Source: Spongospora subterranea f. sp. subterranea
Taxonomy: Eukaryota > Endomyxa: Phytomyxea > Phytomyxea > Plasmodiophorida
Length of the DNA stretch: 64,000 nt
NCBI GenBank assembly: GCA_049724395.1
Contig: JAUGWO010000053.1
Coordinates: forward strand, 1 to 64,000
Reading direction: 5' to 3'
Position 1 is the stretch's first letter; every line of letters begins with the position of its first letter. This document shows positions 1 to 11,845 of the stretch, piece by piece. The notes beneath the pieces are model-generated. The model saw only the letters and a list, made by a program, of their open reading frames with translations. It did not search any database and had not been told where the DNA came from. Both the position numbers and the translations under genes were made by a program.

Positions 1-140
1 TGAACTTCTATTTGCATTTTGGACTTTATTAATTTATTATTTGGGTTCGTATTTGATCATCAGTGGGTGAACAATCTTCCTTCGAACTGACTTTTTCAAA
101 TCTCATCAAGTGAAATTCACATAGTTGCAATGCAAAAATG
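1..140 (+). repeat. Repeat A, 3' part (copy A0)
   Basis: The 3' part of the repeat also found at 175-690, 1845-2330 and 2355-2880. It shares the stretch running from a 'tgaacttctatttgcatttt' block to 'gttgcaatgcaaaaat'. It is cut by the window edge. No coding potential is seen. Confidence 0.8.
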
Positions 141-174
141 CCTCACGTGGTTGGGGCATTGTGTCCTTGGTAGG

Positions 175-690
175 TGTCCGTGCGTGAGCTGTTCAAACCG
201 GTAGGTAGTGGGAAAATTGATGAGCACCTGTCTGTTGAGGAGACATTGCACTGGAAGGTACATTCATACCAACGGAATACGAGACCCTCAACTCCGCATT
301 TGCTGACATCAATTTGCGGGCAATGGTCCAAGGTACAGCAGCACAACATTGCCCAAAGTCCGTAATAATTGGCTCGAAAGCACGAAGTTGCCCAAACAAA
401 GCCCAAAAGTCTGATATTGCACAAATTTGCCCCAAAAGTGAAACAAAATATCCAAACGAGTCAACTGGCCTGATGTTGTCTAAATTGAAAGAACCTAACA
501 ATGTTGATTTTTCCATTGGTGTGAACTTCTATTTCAGTTTGTAACTTGATAATTTATTTATTGAATCATCAAATTTGTTGGGTAGGTTCGTATTGGTCCT
601 CAGTGGGTGAACAATCTTCCTTCGAACTGACTTTTTCAAATCTCATCATGTGAAATTCACATAGTTGCAATGCAAAAATCCGAATGATTC
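175..690 (+). repeat. Repeat A, copy A1
   Basis: About 0.5-kb repeat, nearly identical to copies at 1845-2330 and 2355-2880. Short ORFs occur on both strands in every copy, but they overlap antisense to each other, have no family resemblance and differ by indels. I read it as a noncoding dispersed repeat. Confidence 0.8.
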
Positions 691-1845
691 GTTTTTCGTA
701 ACGGTCAATCAGAGAATTACAGTCGCTTAACCTGAGATCGAAACCGTATACTCCTATTAAATTTTTCACCACGCAGCATTTTGAAGCAGCTCAGCCGTCA
801 GCACCAACTCAATGAATCGTGATTCTGGTATCACCCGACTCACTTAACCCCAAATCCAATGGGGCAAGCAGACACCACCTTACGGAACATTATTGAGCCA
901 GTCATGTCGTTTCAACCCAAAACCAGCTGATTTTTCATATATCGAGGTTCTCTCCTCGTCGCGGCTTTGAGCTGAAGAGGTTCCCTCCGCTTGAGTTTTG
1001 GCGAGGGGAACTGCTACAAATTTCCACATTAGTTCAACTGGATTGACAGATTTTTTTAAGAGTTTTTCTCCTCTTCGAGGCGCTGATACTACATCTCTGA
1101 CTACATAGTACATGCCTGACAATATGGTCAAAATATGGATCATAATCAGAGTTGCTAAGAAAATATTGAGTGTATTTAGTGTTATCTACTCTATATTACC
1201 GATGGGTGCTAGATGACTGACGTGAACCCTGTAACCTACATAGAACTATATATCAGCGTTGAATACACCATCGAACCTCGAACAACAATTAGGTCCGAAG
1301 TCTAACCAAGGCCCACTTACCGATCCGATTTTCGAATCGATTCTACTTCTGCCGCTACATGCAATTGCAGCATGACCCAGCAGCGGCATCAGGTGTGCAA
1401 TCAGCATTTGAGCTCATCGACTTCCAATCTTCTTGATGAATAACTGTTGTGAAAAATTCAACGATTGATTCAATTATGTAAAGCATTGGAATGGTCTTCG
1501 AATTACTGGTTGATTGCGAGGAAGGTTTGTCCCTGGCGTTAAATTTGGTATTGTATGGATGCGTCAGGCTCTGGAAAGAGGGCGATTGATGAGCATCCTG
1601 GACACCGATTGTTCTGATATGATCCGCAGCAATCGCCTTGTCATCGTTTCTACCCCAATGAAATCAATTTACTCTTCATATAGGAGACAAAGGCAAATCA
1701 TTTACGCTGCAGATTGACAGAATTGTATGATACAGACAAACGCCAACATTTTCCACATCATCATTGTTGACGCAGCTTGCTCAACGATCAATAATGGGGG
1801 GAATGCAAATGAGGGTACAGTATGCCCACTCATGTGAGGCAGATG
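690..1845 (+). repeat. Repeats B and C, copy 1
   Basis: The segment continues from A1. Its B part (about 690-1145) recurs truncated at 2880-3150 and inverted at about 4384-4760. Its C part (about 1147-1845) recurs inverted at 3695-4375 and direct at 4805-5515. The copies differ by many substitutions and indels, so no frame is conserved. No terminal structure or recognisable transposase was found. Confidence 0.7.
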
Positions 1846-2330
1846 TCCGTGCGTGAGCTGTCCAAACCGGTAGGTAGTGGGAAAATTGATGAGCACCTGT
1901 CTGTGGAGAAGAAGGTACATACATACCAACGGAATAGGAGACCCTCAAGTCCGCATTTGTTGACATCAATTTGCGGACAATGGTCCAAGGAACAGCAGCA
2001 CAACATTGCCCAAAGTCCGTAATAATTGGCTCGAAAGCACGAAGTTGCCCAAACAAAGCCCAAAAGTCTGATATTGCACAAATTTGCCCCAAAAGTGAAA
2101 CAAAATATCCAAACGAGTCAACTGGTCTGATGTTGTCTAAATTGAAAGAACCTAACAATGTTGATTTTTCCATTGGTGTGAACTTCTATTTGCATTTTGT
2201 AACTTGATAATTTATTTATTGATTGGGTTCGTATTTGATCATCAGTGGGTGAACAATCTTCCTTCGAACTGACTTTTTCAAATCTCATCAAGTGAAATTC
2301 ACATAGTTGCAATGCAAAAATGCCTCACAT
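1845..2330 (+). repeat. Repeat A, copy A2
   Basis: A copy in tandem with A3. It lacks a short block present in A1 and A3, because 'gagacattgcactgg' is missing after the 'gagcacctgtctgt' block. It ends with the same 'gttgcaatgcaaaaat' boundary. Confidence 0.8.
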
Positions 2331-2354
2331 GAGTGGGCATACCGTACCCTCATT

Positions 2355-3150
2355 TGCAGATGTCCGTGCGTGAGCTGTTCAAACCGGTAGGTAGTGAAAA
2401 CTTTTGAGAATTGATGAGCACCTGTCTGTGGAGGAGACATTGCACTGGAAGGTACATTCATACCAACGGAATACGAGACCCTCAACTCCGCATTTGCTGA
2501 CATCAATTTGCGGGCAATGGTCCAAGGTACAGCAGCACAACATTGCCCAAAGTCCGTAATAATTGGCTCGAAAGCACGAAGTTGCCCAAACAAAGCCCAA
2601 AAGTCTGATATTGCACAAATTTGCCCCAAAAGTGAAACAAAATATCCAAACGAGTCAACTGGTCTGATGTTGTCTAAATTGAAAGAACCTAACAATGTTG
2701 ATTTTTCCATTGGTGTGAACTTCTATTTGCATTTTGTAACTTGATAATTTATTTATTGAATCATCAAATTTGTTGGGTAGGTTCGTATTGGTCATCAGTG
2801 GGTGAACAATCTTCCTTCGAACTGACTTTTTCAAATCTCATCATGTGAAATTCACATAGTTGCAATGCAAAAATCCGAATGATTCGTTTTTCGTAACGGT
2901 CAATCAGAGAATTACATTCGCTTAACCTGAGAGCGAAACCATATACTCCTATTAAATTTTTTGCCACGCAGCATTTTGAAGCAGCTCAGCCGTCAGCACC
3001 AACTCAATGATAGAGTGATTTTGGTATCACCCGACTCACTTAACCGCAAAAACAGTGGGACACAGGGGACATCACCTTACGGAACACTATTGAGCCAGTC
3101 ATGTCGCTTCAACGCAAAACCAACTGATTTTTTCATAGTACCTTCTTCGT
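2355..3150 (+). repeat. Repeat A copy A3 followed by truncated B
   Basis: A3 (2355-2880) runs straight into a B segment (2880-3150) in the same order as A1-B1, which shows that A and B form one module. B breaks off near 3150. The following 3150-3695 bases hold no recognised gene or repeat. A minus-strand reading frame at 3828-3415 is open, but it crosses the repeat boundary and resembles nothing known to me. Confidence 0.7.
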
Positions 3151-3694
3151 TCAGAATCGGGCCACTGAATTTCATTGTCGAGGACTTGAGTAATAACACT
3201 CAAAACAAAAAAAGTGTCGTCAAATATTCCGGATCGACTATAACCCCAATGAATTGATTCATATCGTCCACTAGTATTATACTTGAGATATAAAATTGCA
3301 GTCAAATTCCCCTAAAGTGGATCCGACATTCATTTCGAACACACTTGAGTGGGCTTCTAACAAATTGCTCAACCGGTCGACTTCGGACGGTCAGGGTTGA
3401 CAGAATAGTCAGCATTACCCATCTTCCAAGCAGTTAATAACTACTATCGATGCGGCCAACGCGGCACGTACAATTAGAAGATCGAACTCTTGGCAAGTAT
3501 CGTTGAGATAAAAGTCGTCTTCACACGAAGATGAGCCTGAATCCATAAATGAACGACGTGGCATGAACTTGGAAAGTGGGACGAAGAGTTTACGGTAAAA
3601 TTTTTCATATATTCGGCACGGAATTGTTTGTGAAAAAATGGATGAGTTTAAAATATCTAAAATTCTCTTGATTTTATCATCTGTCAACACTAGC

Positions 3695-4760
3695 CATGCA
3701 CTCATTTGCATTCCCCCCATTTGAGCAATTGATTGTTGAAAAAGCTGCGTCAACATTGATGGTGCGGAAAAACGTTGGTTTTTGTCTGTATCATCCAATT
3801 CTGTCATTCTGCAACGTAAATGATTCACCTTTTTCTCCTATATGAAGAATAAACATATCATATTGGCACAGAAAAGATGACAAGGCGATATCTCCGAGGA
3901 TGCTCGTCAACCGCCCTTTCCCCACGGCCTTGCGCACACATACTGGCGTGTCCATAAATCCACAACCAAAGCTAGCGCCAGCGCCAAAACTCCCTCGAAA
4001 TCCACCCGCAATTGCAAGACCATTCCCCCGCTTCAAAAAATCCAATCAAGCGCTGATTTTTGCATTAAAAAAAATTGCTGAGGAAGATTGGAAATTGCTG
4101 AGAGCAGATGGTGATTTCAAACCTGATGGCCTCACTTCTCCATTATGAACACTGAAGCGGAGGAATTAGAATCGTTTTAAATCTCGGCTCGGTAAGTGTG
4201 CCTTAGTTAGACTTCGGATAAAAATTGTTGTTCGAGGTTTGATGGTGTATTAAACGCTGATTTCTAGTTCTATGTTGGTTCCAGTGATCACGCAAGCCAC
4301 CTATCACCCATTGGCATTAGAGAGTCTATAACACTAATTACACTCCATATTTTCTTAGCAACTCTGAGTTTGATCGATGTTTTGGACCATATAGTCATGG
4401 ATGTATCAGCGCCTCAGGTGGACAAAAATGTTTGAAAAAATCCGTCAATCCAGTTGAACTAAGGTAGGGATTCGTAACAGTTACGAGGAGACAGCCTCTC
4501 CAAAACACAAGCAGAAGCAGCCTGTTTAACTCAAAGCCGTGGCGGGGAGAGAACCTCGATAAATAAAAAACATCAGCTGGTTTTGTGTTGACGCGACATG
4601 ACTGGCTCAATTGTGTATCCCCTGTGTCCATTTGGGTTTAGGGTTTAGTGAGTCGAGTTATACCAACCTCACACTTCCATTGAGTTGGTGCTGACGGATG
4701 AACTGATTGAAAAAATTTGCGTGGTGAAATTTTAACCATTGTTGTCGCTATCCGTTTGAG
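3695..4760 (-). repeat. Inverted copy of the B-C module
   Basis: Reverse complement of about 700-1845, with substantial divergence. Shared landmarks are the 'cagagttgctaagaaaatat' block and the mirrored 'ggggaatgcaaatgag' end. With the following direct C copy it makes a divergent inverted repeat centred near 4.78 kb. Confidence 0.65.
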
Positions 4761-4804
4761 CGAACGTAATTGTCTTTTCTTTTTCTTTTGGTGATTGCGT
4801 TTAA

Positions 4805-5690
4805 CGCGACAATATGGAGTGTATTTAGTGTTATATACTCTCTCCTGCCGATGAGTGATAGATGGCCGGCGTGACCCCTGTAACCAATATTGAACTATAT
4901 ATCAGCGTTCATACACCATCAAACATCGAACAACAACTAAATCCGAAGTCTAATCAAGGCACATTTACTGAGCCGAGATTTGAAACGACTCTATTTCTAC
5001 CGCTTCAGTGTCCAAAATGGCACAGTGAGGCCATCAGGTTTAAAATCACCATTTGCTCTGAGCGATTTCCAATCTTCGTCTGCAATTTCTGATATGAAAA
5101 GTTCAGCGATTGATTGGATTATTTGAAGCGTGAGAATGGTCTTCGAGTTACCGGTGAATTTCGAGGGAGTTTTGCCGCTGGCGATACCTTCAGTTGTGGA
5201 TTTAATGAAGCCAGAATGTTTGTGCGCAAGGCCTTGGAGAGACGGCTTTTGATGAGCATCCTAGTCACCGATTGTTCTGGTATAATCCGGAGAAATCGCC
5301 TCGCCACCAATCTGATAGATTTACTCTTCATATTGGAGCAAAAGGAGAATCATTTACCCTGCAGAATGACAGAATTGGATGGTACCGACAACAGCTAACG
5401 TTTTCGTCACCATCATTGTTGATGCAGCAGCTTTCTCAACGATCAATTGCTCAACGGGGGAATGCAAACGAGGGTATGCCCACTCATGTGAGGCTGAGGT
5501 CCGAGCGTGAACGGTTCAAACCGTGACTAATAAACACTTTTGCGACTTGCTGAGCGTGACTGTGGAGAAGCTATGTCATCGAAAGGTATATTACATTCAA
5601 AGGATTATGAAACCCTCAAGTCCGCGTCAGTTGACATCGAATTGCGGAGAATGGCCCAAGGCACAAGCACTGCACAAACTCCGTAATTGG
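4805..5690 (+). repeat. C copy 3 plus a diverged A fragment
   Basis: Direct diverged copy of 1150-1845 (about 4805-5515), then a poorly conserved A segment (about 5480-5690) recognisable by 'ccctcaagtccgc' and 'gttgacatcgaattgcgg'. The C-A order matches the junction at 1845. The most open frame (5114-5398) also occurs in part in the 3695-4375 copy but is broken there. Confidence 0.6.
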
Positions 5691-5775
5691 ATTGGTGTAT
5701 TTAACGATGAATGTTGGTTACCGGGTTCACGCCGAACATCTATCACTTATCGGCAGTAGAGAATATACAACGAGT

Positions 5776-6112
5776 TGGGGATTAATCTTTCCAAAGGAAA
5801 CGTCAATGGGGATTACTCTTTCCAAACGAAACGTCAATGGGGATTAATCCTTCCAAAACGACATACCCAAGAAAGTCAATGGGGATTAATCTGTCCAAAC
5901 GACATTGGGATTAATCTTTCCAAACGAAACGTCAATGGGGATTAATCCTTCCAAAACGACATACCCAAGAAAGTCAATGGGGATTAATCTTTCCAAACGA
6001 CACACCCAAGAAAGTCAATGGGGATTAATCTTTCCAAACAAAACACCCGGCAAGAAAGTCAATGGGGATTAATCCTTCCAAAACAACACACTCAAGAAAG
6101 TCAATGGGGATC
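5776..6112 (+). repeat. Minisatellite, about 9 units
   Basis: Tandem units built on 'ggggattaatctttccaaac', followed either by a short spacer or by one ending 'cccaagaaagtcaat'. Unit lengths alternate between about 24, 31 and 42 bp, so it is a variable-length, not homogeneous, array. It abuts the copia LTR region. Confidence 0.85.
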
Positions 6113-6323
6113 TGGCAGCATTGAAGACACCATATACAAACTGCAGATCAAGAACTAATGGCGTGGATTCCAGCTCATGACTCTCAGTCAAAATGTCGCC
6201 CCTGCACTCCCAAATTGGATCGTCCTGGATCACGTTTCCAGTTGGGTCAAGTGGTTGAGGGCGAAGTCTTCGATCTCTTTCGGGAACTGAGAGTATCTGT
6301 TCACTGTTAATGTCAAAACTCAA
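6069..6323 (-). CDS. Short unknown ORF next to copia element
   Basis: An 84-codon frame between the minisatellite and the inverted LTR-like fragment. The translated stretch is rich in charged residues and proline but I recognise no family, and both ends lie in repeats. It could be the remnant of a gene destroyed by insertions or chance. Weak call. Confidence 0.12.
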   Translation of the reverse strand: MSFDINSEQILSVPERDRRLRPQPLDPTGNVIQDDPIWECRGDILTESHELESTPLVLDLQFVYGVFNAARSPLTFLSVLFWKD

Positions 6324-6397
6324 GATGATTAAGCATCTCTGAGATGTAAGGGGTTTCCCCTATTTATCGGCTGAAGGCCAGTCACGCATTTTGCGGT
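6311..6397 (+). repeat. Inverted partial copia LTR
   Basis: The sequence starts TGTCAAAACTC and is the reverse complement, with a few changes, of the 5' two-thirds of the adjacent copia LTR (6400-6527). It lies head to head with that LTR, forming a near-perfect hairpin. It looks like a fragment of a second, oppositely oriented LTR. Confidence 0.7.
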
Positions 6398-6399
6398 TC

Positions 6400-6527
6400 T
6401 GCAAACTCGAATAATAGAGGAGTTAATATATTTACGGTACACCGCATCATGCGTGACTGGCCTTCAGCCGGTAAATAGGGGAAACCCGATACATCTCAGA
6501 GATGCTTAATCGTCTTGAGTTTTAACA
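6400..6527 (-). repeat. Copia 3' LTR
   Basis: 128 bp, TG...CA in element orientation, 126/128 identical by eye to the copy at 11103-11230. The polypurine tract follows directly inside. Confidence 0.9.
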
Positions 6528-6535
6528 GACCCCCT

Positions 6536-9500
6536 CTATTCGACATCTCTGATTCCCATGGATGATCGGCACCATATGAACTTGGGAGTCGTCGCGGGCT
6601 TTGTCAACGAGTCGGCAGTCATCTCGCTAGTGGGGCAATAGTCCAGTTTCACGAAGCCCTTACCAACTTGCTCTCTGATAAAATGAAACTTGATATCGAT
6701 ATGCTTAGTCCTGGAGTCGGTTCGGAGATTACTTGCTATTGCGAGGCACCCTTGGTTATCACAGAATATTTTGCTCGGGCCAGGTTGGGGATATCCTAAC
6801 TCCGTTAACAATGTCCTTAACCAAGTTATTTCTCTAACCGTATCGTAGGTGGCCATGTATTCAGCATGAACTGGCGACGTTGCTACTGTGGGTTGACGCT
6901 TACTCTTCCAACTTATTGGTGATCCGGCTAGTTTCACTAGATATCCTGTTGTGGATCGTCTGGTGTCGACGTCCTGGCCCCAATCACTGTCAGACCAAGC
7001 AGTTATGTCGTTTTCCTCGCCCTTGGAGTATACCAGGCCATGCTGTTGCGTGCAGGCTAGGTATTGCAATACCCTCTTGGCTGCAGTCCAGTGTAGTGGA
7101 CCAGGGTCGGAAATGAATCGGCAAAGGGGGGTCCACACTGCTGTCGATATATCAGGTCTAGTGTGAGTGGAGATTTAATTTAGGGCTCCAACTAGATTGC
7201 CCTATGGAATGGACTTCATCTTGGCAGGCTCTTTCTCATCCTTCGGCCTCATATTCATCTCCAAGTAATATCCCGGTTGATGAGGGGTCTTGGTAGGTTT
7301 GCAGGAATGGTATGGTATGGTATACAAAGGATCGCGGGTTCTTATGGGTTGAGTAAGCCTGTGTACTACCAGGCTTTCCCTACTTCCGCCTGGCCGCTAC
7401 AAGTAGCTTGGGAATTCAATGAAGGAACCTATTAGACCAGCTGGATTCAGCAACATAACCTGTCCTAACGACCACACCGAATGGGACCTGCCCCCACCAG
7501 ATTACATTGCGTATTCAGAGTTTCAAGGTCACTGCAAGCAGCTTCCTCTCCCACATTCATTATGGCCATGTGGTCAGACCCAGGGTTTGCAGGACGTCAT
7601 GTTGAACTGGATCATCAGATCTCTTATATAATCGGACTGGTTTAGGGATATGGTGCCTGCATCCAAATTATAAACAATATTCATGCCAAGGATCCGTGTT
7701 GGTTGGCCAAGATCGGTAACCTGAAAGTCTTGGGTCAACCGTGAGATGATTGCTTCGCAAATGCCATCACGATTGTGGGCCAATATCATGTCATCAACGT
7801 ATAGTCCCAGAATGGCTAAATTATCGCCATCGCGAAGGACGTACATGCACGGATCTGATATGCACCTTTTGAACCTAATTCTGTCACCAAGAGTTCGTTA
7901 ATCCTCTTGTTCCAGACACGTCCTGCTTGCTTCAACCCGTATATGGCCTTGTTTAGCCTCCATACCTGGTTAGGGCCGGTGCTGAATCCTTCGGGCTGAA
8001 CCATGTAAAGCTCTTCCTCAATTTCTCCATTCAGATACGCTTCCACCACGTCTAATTGGCGAAGTCTTAGGCTGTGCAGCGCTGATAGGGCGAGTAGCGT
8101 CCTCAAGGATTCCTGGTGAGCCACAGGGGCAAAAGTTTCATTGTAGTCGACGCCGAAACGGTGAAAACCCTTTCGTTACCAGCCGGGCCTTGAACTTCCC
8201 CACCAATCCTGAATCGTCCTTCCTAGGCTTTACGGTAAATACCCATTTGCACTTGATTGGTTTGATTTTGGGGGTACGGGTGACGAGGTCGAATGTACGG
8301 AACCCTACCGATGTTCTTGTGCTCATCTATCAGGGCATCGCGCCAATATCCAGCTAATTTGCTTGTCATCGCATCATGGACCGATGAAGGAATTTGGATC
8401 TCTGAGCAACGCATGTCTGATATATCAGGTTTGCTGAGGGGTTCTGATCCTATAATGTCAATCGTATGTGAGGTACATGCGGCGTTGGAGAATTTCCAAA
8501 TCTCGGGCGGCCTTCTGAATCTAGACGATCTTCGTTGAGTGGGAATTGGCGGACTCGATGCTCTCTCCTCGTCTATCACCTCATCTTCATCATCAGTATC
8601 TTCGACTTGATTCTCGATTGAGTTCGATCCGTCTAAGACTTCTTCGCGATGACTGTCGCAGGCATGAGTCTCTGCTTCGATAGCGCCTGAATCCAGCTGC
8701 TCCAGGTTCGGTTGGTTGTCGTTTATTGTCTCCCGATCGTCGGTCTTCGAGGTTGATTTCCAGAACGTGAATGAGTCTTCAATGAATTTGACTCTTTCTG
8801 CTGGTGTACACTTGACGGGATCCCATAGTTGATACGCCTTTTGGTTCTGACTGTACCCAATGAAAACGGCTGGGGTGGCTTTGGGAAGTAGTCCTTTCCT
8901 CCGTCGTTTATGCACGAACGACCATGCGTCGCAACCGAATACTCGCATATACGAAGGGTCTGGTTTAGTACCAAACCATGCTTCATAAGGTGAAATCTTA
9001 TTGGGTAATGCGCTATGAGGTCTTCTGTTGATAACATGTACAGCGGCAGCAGTCGCAAACCCCAGTATTGTCCAGGTAAGCCAGCCTGATGTCTGGCACT
9101 TTCCGCAGCCGTATCAATGGTGCGATTCACTCGTTCAGCGATTCCATTCTGTTCGGAATCCTACGCAACGCTTGTTCTGTGGAATATACCTCGCTTCGCA
9201 TAATACTCCTTACATTCGGTCGATGTATATTCGCCGGCATTATCGCTCTGAAGTATTTTCAATCTGTGTGGAATGTCGCCTAATTGGAAAGATGAGTCCT
9301 GTTCAAATTGTTTTAGAGCGGACAAGGCTTCTGACTTGTTTTTGAGGAAATAAACCCTCAAATATCGGGTGTAATGGTCGATGAATGTTATGATGTAGAT
9401 CGAGTTGAAGAATAGCGAAGTGACAGGATAAGGGCCCTTAATGTCAGTTGAAACGCATTCCAGGGGACGTGTGACGACTGTCTTCGACCGCTTAGGAAAG

Positions 9501-11077
9501 TGACCTCCTGTCATTTTCCCTTTGAAACAACCATGACAATTCTTGGTAATCACGTTGATATCCCCTTGAATTTCGCTGGTCCCGAACATTTCTCGAAAAT
9601 CACCAGGGTTCATATGAAATAGTCTTTTGTGCCACAGCTCCCACGAAACGGGCTCAAGTCTTCCTTGCGAGCAATTTAGAGCCGAATTTCGCGCTTCGTT
9701 GCGAAGGCAATTGTGTTGGTGACCAGGGAGATTGTATAAGTTATCAGCCCCTCGACTTGCAGACCCGATAATGACTCCTTCAGGAGGTTTCCAGTTGTGT
9801 TTGCTGTAAATGTATAGCCGATCGTTATCGAACAAGAACTTGATTCCACGCCTTGTGCTCTGACCAACAGACAGCAGGTTTCGGCTGATGTGTCGGGACA
9901 TGTAATACGTCATGAACTCAAGTTTCTTTACTGTCCAGGATAGCCTTTCCGGTGCCTCCGCCGGCAACGCTGATTTTTGACCCATCCCCCAACGATACTT
10001 GAATCCTATTGTGGGCATCAAAGTCTTTCAAGGATTTTCGCTGAAACGCCATATGCTGACTACAGGCACTGTCTACGGTCCAACTAGACGACCGCAAAGG
10101 TGTTAAAGCGGTTGAAGAAAGTGCCAGTTGCAGAGGATAAAGTGATTCGTGTCTTGGTGTATTATTGATGCGATGGTACTTCCATTCCAATGGTGCCTTC
10201 TCGGGAAATTGTGTGAAGCAATGCGCGTTGGGGTGCTTCCCGGAATGTATCTTGCAGTCGTTAGACTTCATCTTCTGGATAGAGGCCTTCAAGGCCGATA
10301 CTTCCGCTTTTAGTTCGGCCACTGACGCCGATGGGAATTCGGGGGGGCTTTGCTCCAACTTTTCTTCTTCAAGCATCATGGAAATCAGTTTCTGTGTTGT
10401 TAAAGGCACGTCCTGGTCCTGTGCGTTTATGATGCTTACGAGCGTCGAAAACCTTCCATGGAATGCTAATAGCATGACGAGGGCTTCAAATTCCGCAGTA
10501 ATGTGGATCAACGAGTCAGGCACAACCGATCTGACTCTGGAGACCGCTTCAGACATGCGTGATGCAAAGAGTCTGGTGGGTTCGTCATCTTCTTGCTTGA
10601 TGGATATGAGATTGTGAATCGCTTGCGTCATGACAGACCTGGTGGATCTGTGGTAAACATTATATATTGCTCTCCACGCTTGTGCTGAAGATTTGCACTG
10701 CGTGACGTTGGTAATGCGGGCGACATTCACTGATTAGATTCAGTCGAATTTTGACGGAACTGGGTCTGGGTGTTGACAACGGGCAAGGCTTCGGACGGGC
10801 GCCCGTCTTGGTCCATTCCTATAATGTCTCCCAGATCCTTCGCATGAAGGTACAGGGCAGCGTTTTGCACCCAGGAATGAAAATTGCTGTCCGTGCCATC
10901 GAATTTAGGTATTTCCACCCTATCCAAGATCAAATGGTTGGGGCGTTCTGATGTAATCTCAGACTGTAGTTGATTTAAATGCTCGACTTATTTGCGTTGC
11001 CGCTCCAACCGTTTGATCTCGGCGTCTAATTCATCGTCCAGCATGTGCGAGGTCGGCGATGCCTCCTCCGGCGTCAT
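6536..11077 (-). pseudogene. Copia Gag-Pol polyprotein, disrupted
   Basis: The frame starts at ATG 11077 and hits a TAA within 90 nt (a Gln codon changed to stop). Gag continues at 10933-10727 and 10730-9918 with a UBN2-like region, a short Cys/His segment (CKIHSGKHPNAHC), then the protease motif WTVDSACSQHM. Integrase follows (about 9800-8720) with an HHCC zinc region, D in STDIKGPY and D in LQSDNAGEY. Reverse transcriptase lies at 8326-7574 with YVDD as LYVDDMIL, and RNase H at 7138-6536 with WSDSDWGQD. Frames shift several times and the RT-RNase H junction is split by a SINE-like insertion. It cannot make a complete protein, although the conserved domains and similar LTRs indicate recent activity. 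Confidence 0.9.
7306..7583 (-). mobile_element. SINE-like insertion inside copia pol
   Basis: A 278-bp insertion sits exactly between the 10-bp direct repeats GGTTTGCAGG (7296-7305 and 7584-7593). Removing it rejoins the copia RT frame at a Ser-Cys-Lys-Pro motif. In its own orientation (minus) it ends in a simple (ATACC)n tail. It shares about 190 bp with the segment at 37790-38045, including 'aggttatgttgctgaatcc' and 'tagcggccaggcggaagta'. Short variable target duplications plus a simple-repeat tail fit LINE-mobilised SINEs. No coding potential. Confidence 0.75.
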
Positions 11078-11102
11078 GATCGAGGATGGGACTCCTAATC
11101 TC

Positions 11103-11230
11103 TGCAAACTCGAATAATAGAGGAGTTAATATATTTACGGTACACCGCATCATGCGTGACTGGCCTTCAGCCGGTAAATAGGGGAAACCCCATACATCTC
11201 AGATATGCTTAATCGTCTTGAGTTTTAACA
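11103..11230 (-). repeat. Copia 5' LTR
   Basis: 128-bp partner of 6400-6527. The gag ATG (11077) lies only about 25 nt inside this LTR, leaving a very short leader in which I could not assign a primer-binding site. Confidence 0.9.
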
Positions 11231-11845
11231 AACTTTGGTAATAATTTGGGAGGACAATGGAAGACAGGAAACACCACGCTCGGTCTCCAGGTTTGCTCGT
11301 CAGGATCAACAACAGCTTTCTAAATTTGAGTGGATTTCACAATCGTGAGACAATAACGACGCGATCAGCCGGATAGTGCAGTTTGATGTCAAAAGTTGAC
11401 CCGCCCAACCCCAGGCCGACCTATAGTAGGATCCCTGATTGGATTACAGCACAATGGTCATGACTTCTGAATTTTCGACTTCCGCAACTAACCTGACGCC
11501 ATGTACTCTGGTCAACTTATCATTAGCTGATTCACAATCTTCAAGGTGTCACATTCGCTGTTGCAGGTGAGCTTCATCAAACAAACTCATTGAAACAGAC
11601 GGTTTCCCAGTGAATGTTTCAAAGCAGGTTTCATCATGTCCATGGAAACATGAGCTGCGCTACTTCAGTACAGCCTGCGCTGTTGGCAAACAGAGGTTCT
11701 ATCTGCAAGTTGATAAACTCCATCACACGCAGCCAAGCAGGGGCTTGGCAACTTGCGATTGGCGCTGCTGTTGATACTTTCAACAAAGATTGAACTCTGT
11801 AGATTATGTAGCATGTCGAATATATTAAGGCTGTATAAAACTTCA
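11231..11845. other. Intergenic, no gene seen
   Basis: The stretch between the copia element and the stop codon of the PDXDC1-like gene. Short minus-strand frames at 11634-11856 overlap one another and show no family resemblance. They may be 3' untranslated sequence of that gene. Confidence 0.5.

Larger units (their letters stand above)
6400..11230 (-). mobile_element. Ty1/copia LTR retrotransposon
   Basis: The element is bounded by two direct 128-bp terminal repeats (6400-6527 and 11103-11230) that differ at two positions. In element orientation they start TGTTAAAACTC and end TTTGCA. A polypurine tract, AGAGGGGG, lies directly inside the 3' LTR (about 6528-6540 on the plus strand). The internal order is gag, protease, integrase, reverse transcriptase, RNase H, which is diagnostic for copia. 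The few LTR differences imply a recent insertion. No matching target-site duplication is seen: the 5 bases outside the left LTR are ggttc and outside the right aactt. The left side instead abuts an inverted LTR fragment. Confidence 0.93.

Noticed and set aside
143-2710. Repeated 80-140 codon frames on both strands of repeat A
   Set aside because: They occur only because the DNA repeat is conserved, overlap each other antisense, lack family resemblance and differ by frame-breaking indels between copies.
1147-5515. Repeat C as a coding transposon
   Set aside because: Partial similarity of translated copies (e.g. KRGNGL/KRENGL) is lost after short stretches through indels, and no catalytic motif was found.
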